DNA from: an uncultured Erysipelotrichaceae bacterium
GTDB taxonomy: Bacteria > Bacillota_I > Bacilli_A > Erysipelotrichales > Erysipelotrichaceae
Direction of reading: 5' to 3'
DNA length: 6,310 bases
NCBI GenBank assembly: GCA_910586285.1
Contig: CAJUGR010000105.1
Location: 1 to 6,310, forward strand
Part shown: in pieces, positions 1-6,296 of the stretch
Position numbering within the stretch: position 1 is the first letter of the stretch
Layout: the number at the start of each line of letters is the position of its first letter
Notes under the pieces: model-generated
What the model was told of the DNA's origin: nothing
The model's database searches: none
Seen by the model: the letters and a program-made list of their open reading frames with translations, nothing else
Position numbers and translations under genes: made by a program

Positions 1-108
1 GCGGCGGTTCAGGCATTCCAGGAATTAATGGGAATCCCGGTGGATGGCATTGTTGGTCAACAGACATGGAATTTAATCAATCAGGTTCATCAAGAACTCA
101 TGTTTTAA
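1..108 (+). CDS. C-terminal fragment of a peptidoglycan-binding domain protein (5' end outside window)
   Basis: Reading from base 1 gives 35 residues and then TAA at 106-108. The visible part contains AVQAFQELMGIPVDGIVG followed by QQTW and a short hydrophobic/polar tail. This is the classic second half of a PG_binding_1 repeat (pattern VxxFQxxxGLxxDGIVGxxTWxxL), a small three-helix cell-wall-binding module found on hydrolases and spore or wall proteins. The catalytic or other domains lie upstream of the window, so the specific function cannot be named. The domain ends almost at the stop codon, so it is the C-terminal module. A terminator follows at once, which makes this the last gene of its transcript. 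The family is well supported; the whole-protein role is unknown. Confidence 0.85.
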   Translation, partial: AAVQAFQELMGIPVDGIVGQQTWNLINQVHQELMF

Positions 109-115
109 TTCTACG

Positions 116-151
116 AGAGATATCGGTGCTTGCCGATATCTTTTGTCTTTT
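116..151 (+). terminator. Rho-independent terminator after the peptidoglycan-binding protein
   Basis: AGATATCGG (118-126) pairs perfectly with CCGATATCT (133-141) around the 6-nt loop TGCTTG. Two further weak pairs are possible outside it. A T-rich tract (TTTTGTCTTTTT) follows. It starts eight bases past the upstream stop codon, as expected for an intrinsic terminator. Confidence 0.8.
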
Positions 152-153
152 TA

Positions 154-162
154 TGGTATAAT
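154..162 (+). promoter_or_regulatory. Extended -10 promoter for the PLC/dipeptidase pair
   Basis: TGGTATAAT at 154-162 is a perfect TGnTATAAT extended -10 element. No good -35 hexamer sits at 16-18 bp spacing; TTGCCG at 130-135 is about 21 bp away. The expected start point near 168-170 would leave a 5' leader of only about 14 nt, beginning almost at the ribosome binding site. The promoter is packed against the preceding terminator. The element is seen in the sequence; its activity is inferred. Confidence 0.6.
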
Positions 163-182
163 GTTAAAAAGGAGATGTTATT

Positions 183-1166
183 ATGCCGAATATTATTACC
201 CATAAAATCTTTGCGGAAACGGTGGCATCGCAATGTGCAAATAAAGATATTAAAGAATTGTTGGAAAAGCATGAACAGTTGTTTGGAATTGGTGCGAACG
301 GACCGGATTTTCTTTTTTTCTATCATATGCGGCCATGGGAAATGATGAAAGAACATTCGTTAAATCATATCGGCAGTGCATTACATAGCACTCATATCAA
401 TGATTTTTATGAAAGTGCGATGACGGTGATTCAAAAGGAAGAGGATAAGCAAATCAAGGAGCGCGAACTCGTTTATGTGCTGGGACATTTGTGTCATTGG
501 GCTTTGGATATGACAAGTCATCCCTACATATTCTATCGAACGGGAAACGGACGGGGGATCAGTGCCGGAAAGCATCATCGATTTGAATCCGTATTGGATG
601 CGGTGATGTTAAATTTGTACCGCCGGCAGGATATTCGTGAATATCGTGCATATGAAATCTGCGAATTTGATCGTGATATGTTGCAAGCGATTGCGCGTGT
701 TTATGTGCCCGCCGTACAAAACGCATTAGGAGAAACATTGCGGGTTTATCAGGTGCGTCAGTCGTTGGAAGCATGGAAAGATGTACAGAAAATGCTTTAT
801 GATCCGCATCATCGAAAGGTTAAAATCTTACAGCGAATGGAGCGCATGATTCATCAGCCGTGGTTGATATCCGGCAATATCATCCCTTGTGCGATTGAAG
901 ATGACGAAGATGTTTTGAATCTGAGCGGACGACCTTGGCTTCATCCCTGTGATGCCGACGAGTGCCATCACAACAGTTTTCTTGATTTGTTTGAACAAGC
1001 ACAGGTGCTGGCTTTACAAACCATTGAATGTCTCTATCATTGTATAGTCCATGAAAGCGATCCGCAATTACTGCTCAATCTCTTACAAGATCGTGCATAT
1101 GATAGCGGTAGAAAGGAAGGAATCGAAATGAAGTATTTTGAGGTGATGAATGATGAAACTATTTGA
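183..1166 (+). CDS. Zinc-dependent phospholipase C family protein (cytosolic, function unproven)
   Basis: This is a 327-residue member of the zinc-dependent phospholipase C-like family. Visible motifs are an N-terminal MPNIITHKIF with His7, GANGPDF with Asp42, GHLCHWALDMTSHP at 101-114 (His102, His105, Asp109, His113) and HHRFESVLD at 131-139 (His131, His132, Glu135, Asp139). The HxxxD and HxxxE spacings match the metal ligands of Bacillus cereus PLC (His118/Asp122 and His142/Glu146). There is no signal peptide or membrane segment. The secreted enzyme uses the N-terminal Trp exposed by processing as a zinc ligand, and that is absent here. The protein is therefore probably a cytosolic metalloprotein, and phosphatidylcholine hydrolysis is not established. 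The ATG at 183 is supported by AAAGGAG (168-174) eight bases upstream. Its 3' end overlaps the next gene, suggesting translational coupling. Family call is strong; substrate is unknown. Confidence 0.85.
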   Translation: MPNIITHKIFAETVASQCANKDIKELLEKHEQLFGIGANGPDFLFFYHMRPWEMMKEHSLNHIGSALHSTHINDFYESAMTVIQKEEDKQIKERELVYVLGHLCHWALDMTSHPYIFYRTGNGRGISAGKHHRFESVLDAVMLNLYRRQDIREYRAYEICEFDRDMLQAIARVYVPAVQNALGETLRVYQVRQSLEAWKDVQKMLYDPHHRKVKILQRMERMIHQPWLISGNIIPCAIEDDEDVLNLSGRPWLHPCDADECHHNSFLDLFEQAQVLALQTIECLYHCIVHESDPQLLLNLLQDRAYDSGRKEGIEMKYFEVMNDETI

Positions 1167-2085
1167 TCTGCATGCGGATACCGGCTATGCGGTGATGAAG
1201 AAGCGGCGAGCAGGAGAAGTGGATATCATAACGCGTGATCAGTTGCCGAAACGTTGTGCAGGTGGTTTTCAGTGGGTATGTATGGCTTCTTATTTTGAAG
1301 GGCAGGAAAGCTGGGAGGATATGCAGGAAATGATTCTGGCTCTGCATGAAGAAAATGATCGCTGCCCACAGGTTCATGCGGTGAAGACAAAAGAAGATTT
1401 ACAGCAGGAAGACGGTCTGTATGCTATTTATACTGTTGAGGGAATGTGTGGGATTCGTGAAGATGTACAGTCAAAGATTGATTGGCTGTTTGCGCATGAT
1501 ATCAAAATCGCTTCCTTAGCATGGAATGATGAAAACGCATTGGCTACCGGCGTACGCGGCAATCCCGAGCGTGGTTTGAGTGATTTGGGACGTCAGGTGA
1601 TTTCACGGATGGGAAAACATCATATGATTGTCGATGTTTCGCATGCCAATGAGCAAACCTTTTGGGATATTATGGACTGCGCAAGCGGACCTGTTATGGC
1701 GACCCATTCCAATGCGCGTGCGTTGTGTGATCACCCGCGCAATCTCTATGATGAACAACTCAAAGAATTGGCCAAACGAGGCGGGATTATCGGTGTTGTT
1801 GCTTGCGGTGCATTTGTCAATCAGGATCCGCAAAAACGCGATGTTGCGCATTTGGTTGAACACATGATATACTTGCGTGATTTGATCGGCATTGAACATG
1901 TCGCATTGGGCTTGGATTTTATGGATGATTACGATGACTCCGAAAACTTTATGTTAAATGATTTGCGGACTCCGGCTCATGCACAGCGTATCATAGAGGG
2001 AATGAAGCATCATTTTACCGCTGAAGAAATCAAGGCGATCGCATATGACAATGCATATCGCCTGATCAAACAATCATGCTTGTAA
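1150..2085 (+). CDS. Membrane dipeptidase (peptidase family M19), cytoplasmic form
   Basis: This 311-residue protein is a family M19 (renal dipeptidase-like) metallopeptidase with an amidohydrolase-type TIM barrel. The family hydrolyses dipeptides, often including D-residues, with a binuclear zinc centre. Numbering from the ATG at 1150, the expected ligands are present: His8 and Asp10 in DLHADT, Glu97 in TVEG, His165 in DVSH and His186 in THSNAR. Arg197 (eleven residues after His186, as in human DPEP1) and Asp256 in GLDF fit the substrate-binding Arg and catalytic Asp. No signal peptide or lipobox is seen, so despite the family name it is probably cytosolic. The gene starts inside the PLC-like gene. 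GAGGTG at 1140-1145 could serve the ATG at 1150 or at 1153; 1153 has the better 7-nt spacing and would remove one Met. All catalytic residues are intact, so activity is likely. The natural dipeptide is unknown. Confidence 0.92.
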   Translation: MMKLFDLHADTGYAVMKKRRAGEVDIITRDQLPKRCAGGFQWVCMASYFEGQESWEDMQEMILALHEENDRCPQVHAVKTKEDLQQEDGLYAIYTVEGMCGIREDVQSKIDWLFAHDIKIASLAWNDENALATGVRGNPERGLSDLGRQVISRMGKHHMIVDVSHANEQTFWDIMDCASGPVMATHSNARALCDHPRNLYDEQLKELAKRGGIIGVVACGAFVNQDPQKRDVAHLVEHMIYLRDLIGIEHVALGLDFMDDYDDSENFMLNDLRTPAHAQRIIEGMKHHFTAEEIKAIAYDNAYRLIKQSCL

Positions 2086-2088
2086 TTC

Positions 2089-2117
2089 AAGAGAAAGCGA
2101 AGGCTTCTCTTTCTTTA
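2089..2117 (+). terminator. Probable Rho-independent terminator after the dipeptidase gene
   Basis: AAGAGAA (2089-2095) pairs with TTCTCTT (2105-2111). A bulged A (2096) and two inner GC pairs (2097-2098 with 2103-2104) close a GAAG loop. A T-rich tract TCTTTA follows. It begins four bases after the stop codon. The stem is moderately strong and the U tract is broken by C, so termination may be incomplete. Confidence 0.65.
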
Positions 2118-2126
2118 TGTTCGCTA

Positions 2127-2155
2127 TTGTACCATAATCAAAATCATTGTAAAAT
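2127..2155 (+). promoter_or_regulatory. SigA-type promoter for the GTPase-nuclease gene
   Basis: TTGTAC (2127-2132) and TAAAAT (2150-2155) are separated by exactly 17 bp, matching a housekeeping promoter with few mismatches. Transcription would start near 2162, giving a leader of about 17 nt before the ATG at 2179, with GAGGG (2169-2173) as ribosome binding site. No room remains for a leader peptide or attenuator of the kind found before classical tet(M). Confidence 0.6.
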
Positions 2156-2178
2156 AAGCAAGTGAAAAGAGGGATGTC

Positions 2179-4746
2179 ATGAAACCGATGATCGTGGGAA
2201 TGTGCGCTCATGTCGATGCGGGAAAAACCACTTTAAGTGAGGCGTTGTTGTACCAAAGCGGTAAAATTAAGTCATTGGGACGGGTGGATCACGGTACTAC
2301 GGTGTTGGATTTTGAACCGCTGGAGCGGCAGCGGGGAATTACGATTACGGCCAAAGAGGCGTTTTTTACATGGCGTGATCGCGATATTACTTTATTGGAT
2401 ACCCCGGGACATCGGGACTTTTCTGCGGCATTGGAACATACGTTTTCCGTTTTGGATGCAGCCGTATTGGTCATCAGCGCTACCGATCCGCAACATCCTT
2501 ATAGTGAACAGATTTTTCATCACTTACGAAAGGAACAGATTCCCACGATCATTTTTATCAATAAAATGGATATTGGGCCGTATTCACATCGTGAATATAT
2601 GGAAATGATTTCCCGCTTAGTCAAAGCCCCTTGTGTGGATTTTAACCAGGCTTCCAACAAACGGGAAGAAGAACTTGCCCTATGCAGCGATGCGCTGTTG
2701 GAAACCTATTTGGAAAAGGGGACGATCACGACTGATGAGATCGCTGCAGCGATAAGCAGGCTGGAAGTTATTCCGGTCTTTTTCGGTTCTGCCCGAGAAC
2801 AAGTAGGAATACGAGAACTTTTGGATGCATTCAGCGAGCTGATAACGCCGCCTACATACGGCTCAACCTTTGCGGCCCGAGTTTATAAAATCTCGCATGA
2901 TGAAAGCGGACAGCGCTGGACGCATTTGAAGATTACCGGCGGAGAACTCGCAGTCAAGCAGCGAATCAAAACGGAAAAGGTTGATCAGATCCGCCGTTAT
3001 CACGGCTCTACATATGAAAATTGTTCACATTTACCCGCAGGATACGTGGCAGCGATCAAGGGCTTGCATCAAGTGATTGCCGGAGCCGGCCTGGGAGAGG
3101 AAGCGATCGGCTCGCCGTCACTGTTAAGTGCCGCCTTGACTTACCGCGTTTTGTCCGAGGAGGGATTGGATGATCTGACTTTGATGGAAAAGCTTCGGCC
3201 GCTGGGCGATGAGGATCCCTCTTTGCGACTTCATTATGATTCTTTTGCTAAGGAAGTACAACTATCCTTGCGCGGTCAGGTACAGGCAGAAGTATTGATC
3301 AACATGATTCAAAATCGTTTTCAGCTGTCGGTTTCTTTTACCCCGGGACGCATTGCGTATCGTGAAAGCATTACGGCCCCGATAGAAGGTGTCGGACATA
3401 TCGAACGACTCAAACACTATGCGGAGGTTCATGTACTGTTAGAACCGCTGCGGCGTAATGCCGGGATTCAGGTTATGTCATTATGTCCCTCATCTATGTT
3501 AGAAGAGTCACGCCAAGCAATGCTGATAGCGCATTTGCGCGATCATTTACCACCCGGAGTCATGAGCGGCAGTCCGCTAACGGATATGTGCATTACTTTG
3601 ATCGGGATAAAAACCCATGCGAAACATACCGATGCCCAGGATTTACGCGAGGCGGCAGAGCGTGCCGTTCGTCAGGGGTTGAAAATGGGACATTGTGAAT
3701 TACTGGAGCCATACATAAGCTATCGTCTGTGCTGTGATGATTCCTGTGTGGGACAGGCCATTTATGACTTAGAACAGCGAGGCGCATCGTATGAAATCAG
3801 TGCCATTGTAGAAGGACAGCGGGTGATCAATGGCCGCGGTCCGTACCGTAATCTGAGTCATTACGAGCAGAACGTCCATACTTATACTAAGGGACAAGGG
3901 GTTTTCTTTATCAGTGATGACGGTTATCACACGGTGAAAGAACCACGCTCTCTGTGCGATGAAATCGGATATGATTGGGCGCAGGATCGTGATTATCCAT
4001 GTGGAGCCACAATTTTTCAACAGGGAATTGTTTCGGCAATTCCTTATGATCAGGTCTATGAACATATGGATTTAGCGCTTCAGGCAAAGTTGCCTCAAGC
4101 ATCATCACACGTGGTTCATCGTCAGATTACAATCAGCGATGAAGAATGGCAGCGGGTTACCGATCGTCTTCATGTACAGCGCAAACAATGGAAACCACGT
4201 CGCAGCGGGGGAGATCAAAGTGATATTACTGTTTCCTCAACGCCCAAAGCGAAGCAGGAACAATGCTTAATTGTCGATGGTTATAATATGATTTACGATT
4301 GGCCTAATCTTAAGGATTTAATGGAAAGGGATGCGGATGCGGCCCGGACCGGTTTATTGGCGATTTTGGGCAACTATCAGGGATATTGGAATCATACGAT
4401 TATCGTTGTTTTTGATGCATATCGAACTATGGCTACAAAGGAGCATATTGTTCGTGATCATCATCTCTATATCGTTTATACCAAATCTGCCCAAACAGCC
4501 GATGCTTATATTGAAAAAACCACTCACCGTTTAGCAAGTGAGATGACGGTAAGTGTTGCGACATCCGATGCAGCGGAACAAAATATCATCTTAGCCCAAG
4601 GTGCCATGCGCATATCGGCTCGTGAATTGTATGAACGCATTCAACAAGTTCACCAACAGGCAATGACGCAACAGCACTATCAACCGCAGTTTCGGCATAT
4701 GGCATTGGAGGATTTGCGCCATCTCAATGAAACAGAGGAAGACTGA
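2179..4746 (+). CDS. Tet(M)/EF-G-like translation factor GTPase fused to a C-terminal YacP/Rae1-like NYN endoribonuclease
   Basis: This 855-residue protein has two parts. Residues 1 to about 625 form a complete translational GTPase of the ribosomal-protection/EF-G type. The G domain has HVDAGKTT (11-18, P-loop), ERQRGITI (49-56, switch I), DTPGH with catalytic-type His78 (74-78), NKMD (128-131) and GSA (203-205). Domains II to V follow, with the Tet(M)-like blocks DEDPSLRLHYDS (344-355), LRGQVQAEVL (364-373) and ELLEPYISY (507-515). A charged region and linker (about 650-694, RKQWKPRRSGG) leads to a NYN/PIN-like RNase domain at about 695-825. That domain has VDGYNMI (699-705), VVFDA (743-747), TADAYIEK (773-780), VATSD (793-797) and GAMRISARELYER (808-820), very close to B. 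subtilis YacP (Rae1), which cleaves mRNA in the ribosomal A site. All conserved acidic residues are present. The reading frame is continuous and I found no in-frame ATG, GTG or TTG just before the NYN domain, so the nuclease should be made only as a fusion. Homologues are likely to be annotated as tetracycline resistance proteins, but the domain IV tip differs from Tet(M). Ribosome binding and A-site mRNA cleavage are inferences. Confidence 0.9.
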   Translation: MKPMIVGMCAHVDAGKTTLSEALLYQSGKIKSLGRVDHGTTVLDFEPLERQRGITITAKEAFFTWRDRDITLLDTPGHRDFSAALEHTFSVLDAAVLVISATDPQHPYSEQIFHHLRKEQIPTIIFINKMDIGPYSHREYMEMISRLVKAPCVDFNQASNKREEELALCSDALLETYLEKGTITTDEIAAAISRLEVIPVFFGSAREQVGIRELLDAFSELITPPTYGSTFAARVYKISHDESGQRWTHLKITGGELAVKQRIKTEKVDQIRRYHGSTYENCSHLPAGYVAAIKGLHQVIAGAGLGEEAIGSPSLLSAALTYRVLSEEGLDDLTLMEKLRPLGDEDPSLRLHYDSFAKEVQLSLRGQVQAEVLINMIQNRFQLSVSFTPGRIAYRESITAPIEGVGHIERLKHYAEVHVLLEPLRRNAGIQVMSLCPSSMLEESRQAMLIAHLRDHLPPGVMSGSPLTDMCITLIGIKTHAKHTDAQDLREAAERAVRQGLKMGHCELLEPYISYRLCCDDSCVGQAIYDLEQRGASYEISAIVEGQRVINGRGPYRNLSHYEQNVHTYTKGQGVFFISDDGYHTVKEPRSLCDEIGYDWAQDRDYPCGATIFQQGIVSAIPYDQVYEHMDLALQAKLPQASSHVVHRQITISDEEWQRVTDRLHVQRKQWKPRRSGGDQSDITVSSTPKAKQEQCLIVDGYNMIYDWPNLKDLMERDADAARTGLLAILGNYQGYWNHTIIVVFDAYRTMATKEHIVRDHHLYIVYTKSAQTADAYIEKTTHRLASEMTVSVATSDAAEQNIILAQGAMRISARELYERIQQVHQQAMTQQHYQPQFRHMALEDLRHLNETEED

Positions 4747-4751
4747 ATACG

Positions 4752-4871
4752 ATGCGTTCACAGGTAAGAATTTCTTTACATAGCGGCGAAGGGAAAGAAA
4801 ATGTGAGAAAAACCGTGATTATTGTTTTTTTGCTTTTATTGTCTAGGCAGAAACTTCGAAATATCTTATAA
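4752..4871 (+). CDS. Doubtful small ORF, 39 residues, with a hydrophobic stretch
   Basis: An ATG six bases after the stop of the GTPase-nuclease opens a 39-codon frame ending TAA at 4869-4871. GAGGAA at 4735-4740 could act as a ribosome binding site, though the 11-nt spacing is long. The peptide has a polar, basic N-terminal half, then VIIVFLLLLS (residues 22-31), then a basic tail RQKLRN, resembling a small single-pass membrane peptide. Against it, the 3' third overlaps the promoter of the next gene, the hydrophobic run is encoded by a T-rich tract that would give Phe/Leu/Val in any gene-free DNA, and no family is recognised. Probably not a real gene. Confidence 0.2.
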   Translation: MRSQVRISLHSGEGKENVRKTVIIVFLLLLSRQKLRNIL

Positions 4872-4872
4872 T
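4844..4872 (+). promoter_or_regulatory. SigA-type promoter for the last gene
   Basis: A perfect TATAAT (4867-4872) lies 17 bp downstream of TAGGCA (4844-4849), which matches the TTGACA consensus at four of six positions. The predicted start point near 4879 leaves a leader of about 22 nt before the ATG at 4902. This suggests that the last gene is transcribed independently, although no strong terminator separates it from the GTPase-nuclease gene. Confidence 0.6.
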
Positions 4873-4890
4873 GTAATTTAAAGGCAGAAA
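4845..4890 (+). repeat. 9-bp direct repeat AGGCAGAAA flanking the -10 element
   Basis: AGGCAGAAA occurs at 4845-4853 and again at 4882-4890, with a 37-bp period. The first copy overlaps the -35 hexamer and the second lies just after the predicted transcription start, against the ribosome binding site. The placement would suit regulator binding sites, but two 9-mers in purine-rich DNA can arise by chance. Confidence 0.35.
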
Positions 4891-4895
4891 GGAGG
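4891..4895 (+). promoter_or_regulatory. Ribosome binding site that sets the start of the last gene
   Basis: GGAGG at 4891-4895 is a perfect Shine-Dalgarno core. The ATG at 4896 directly abuts it and could not be used with it. The in-frame ATG at 4902 has an ideal 6-nt spacing, so 4902 is taken as the start. Confidence 0.85.
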
Positions 4896-4901
4896 ATGCT
4901 C

Positions 4902-6296
4902 ATGCAGGATGAACTGGAAGTAAAGGATGATCTTCAGGAAATCACCATTGACGTCATGAATGAAGATCGATGGATTGCTTCACTGTCCTGTGATTTTGAA
5001 ACCACTTTTGCGGAACTGCATTATGAGATCTGTGAAAGAATTCATCTGCATCCGGAATCCTTTTATCGCTTTTACCTGCCGAAATTACGCATTTCACTGC
5101 GTGATATTCCCCGCAGTAAAGATTTGAGCAGCGATGAACAGCTGTTAATGTTTTTGACGGTGGGGGATGATTGTTACTATCAGAATCAGAATCAACGCGT
5201 GCGCTTGAAGATACGCAGTATCGGTGAAGCCATTGAGAAAATCAACATTGAGCGTGATATGCGCCGTGCTTATGCATCCCTGGCAGAGACCGTAATCAAA
5301 AATACGTATATGAAGCGCAATCGCGTTCAGCGTGATAATTTAACACTGTTATATGGGTTAGCCAGTGATCTGCTTCAAAATCAAGTACAGCGGGTGTTAC
5401 CCGATCAATCCACACTGGTTTTCAACCTGAAAGGGAATCATTTGATTGCGTTTTGTGTCGTTACCCAAGCCCGAGATCAGATTGAATACTTTTTCTTTCC
5501 TGATCAGAAAAGCTTTTCCTGTTATGTCTTGGCTCGTCAGGATCCTTATTTACCCAATATGCATCGAGAGAAATATAAAGACGGGATGACGATGGTTTTT
5601 TCCCGTAAACCGTTAAAAGAGAGTGAAACCACCAAACCCTATAATTCACAAATGTATGTGGAGCATTCCTGCTATGTTTATTTTTATGATGTGAAACGCG
5701 GTTATGATATTGATGTTGTAAATAATGCACAAGCAAAGGAATTGATGCGCTATTTGGTGGCGTTACAAAAAGCATTGGTGAAAATCAAGGCGTTTCGCAT
5801 GGATTTTTTTGATACCAACAGTTCGCTGTATATCGGTTATAATCCTCATACCAAAAAGACCTTATTACAGAAAGGTCCCAAAGCGGTTCTGGCTCTGAAT
5901 GATCTTCCTTATGAGAATCAGGAAAATATTGCCAAGCTTCAATGTTATCGCCATACGATCGAAAATGTGGAATTGGATTATTTTCTGTTTGTCCGCCAGC
6001 CGATTAAGAATAAGGATGAGCGGGGACGATATCTTGTGGAGGGCGTTTGTGTCGGTAATAAGGCACGGCGTGTGCGCAGTGATACGTTTGAAAACAATGA
6101 ACAAATTGTCCATATGATGCAGGATTTGTTGTTGGATATGATTGAAATCATCGGCTTACCGCAGCGAGTACTGGTGCGGGATCGCTGTGTATATTCTTAT
6201 ATTCATGATTTCTGTGCCCGCTTAAGCATTGAAGTCGCGATTTATGCCCGACTGCCAAAGGTGGATGCCTTCCATCATTCACGCTTAAAAAAATGA
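4902..6296 (+). CDS. Uncharacterised protein, pRiA4b ORF-3-like N-terminus and DUF6930-like C-terminus
   Basis: This 464-residue soluble protein has no signal peptide or membrane segment. Residues 13-106 have the layout of the plasmid pRiA4b ORF-3-like domain: a beta strand (ITIDVMNEDRWIASLSC), a helix FAELHYEICERI (36-47), FYRFYLP (54-60), a polar insertion, then LMFLTVGDDCYY and a final strand VRLKIRSI (100-107). A helical region follows (about 108-165). Two alpha/beta segments come next, each with a strand-rich start and a following helix: about 250-300 (MYVEHSCYVYFYDV, then AKELMRYLVALQKAL) and about 355-455 (VELDYFLFVRQ, then IVHMMQDLLLDMIEIIGLP, VLVRDRCVYSYIHDFC and a closing hydrophobic strand). 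The last part resembles DUF6930-type domains, in which a helix, a G-x-P turn and a V-x-V-R-D strand recur. No catalytic motif is recognised and no function is proposed. The coding strand is intact. The family assignment rests on pattern memory and is moderate for the N-terminus, weak for the C-terminus. Confidence 0.75.
   Translation: MQDELEVKDDLQEITIDVMNEDRWIASLSCDFETTFAELHYEICERIHLHPESFYRFYLPKLRISLRDIPRSKDLSSDEQLLMFLTVGDDCYYQNQNQRVRLKIRSIGEAIEKINIERDMRRAYASLAETVIKNTYMKRNRVQRDNLTLLYGLASDLLQNQVQRVLPDQSTLVFNLKGNHLIAFCVVTQARDQIEYFFFPDQKSFSCYVLARQDPYLPNMHREKYKDGMTMVFSRKPLKESETTKPYNSQMYVEHSCYVYFYDVKRGYDIDVVNNAQAKELMRYLVALQKALVKIKAFRMDFFDTNSSLYIGYNPHTKKTLLQKGPKAVLALNDLPYENQENIAKLQCYRHTIENVELDYFLFVRQPIKNKDERGRYLVEGVCVGNKARRVRSDTFENNEQIVHMMQDLLLDMIEIIGLPQRVLVRDRCVYSYIHDFCARLSIEVAIYARLPKVDAFHHSRLKK

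Noticed and set aside
111..356. Antisense ORF of 81 residues over the start of the PLC-like gene
   Set aside because: It crosses the terminator and promoter region and is explained as the reverse of the PLC-like coding frame.
2179..4100. Naming the GTPase half tet(M) or another tetracycline resistance gene
   Set aside because: Overall similarity to ribosomal-protection proteins is clear, but the tip motif of domain IV is not conserved, a nuclease domain is fused on, and no attenuator precedes it.
4808..4831. Hairpin AAAAAC/GTTTTT followed by T residues as a terminator after the GTPase-nuclease gene
   Set aside because: The stem has five A-T pairs and one G-C pair with a 10-nt loop, and its own arm is the T run; too weak to call.
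4896..4901. ATG at 4896 as the start of the last gene
   Set aside because: It directly abuts the GGAGG core with no spacer; the in-frame ATG at 4902 has a 6-nt spacing.
5461..5775. Antisense ORF of 104 residues
   Set aside because: It lies wholly inside the last gene on the opposite strand, has no ribosome binding site of note and its translation looks like no protein family; it is a shadow frame.
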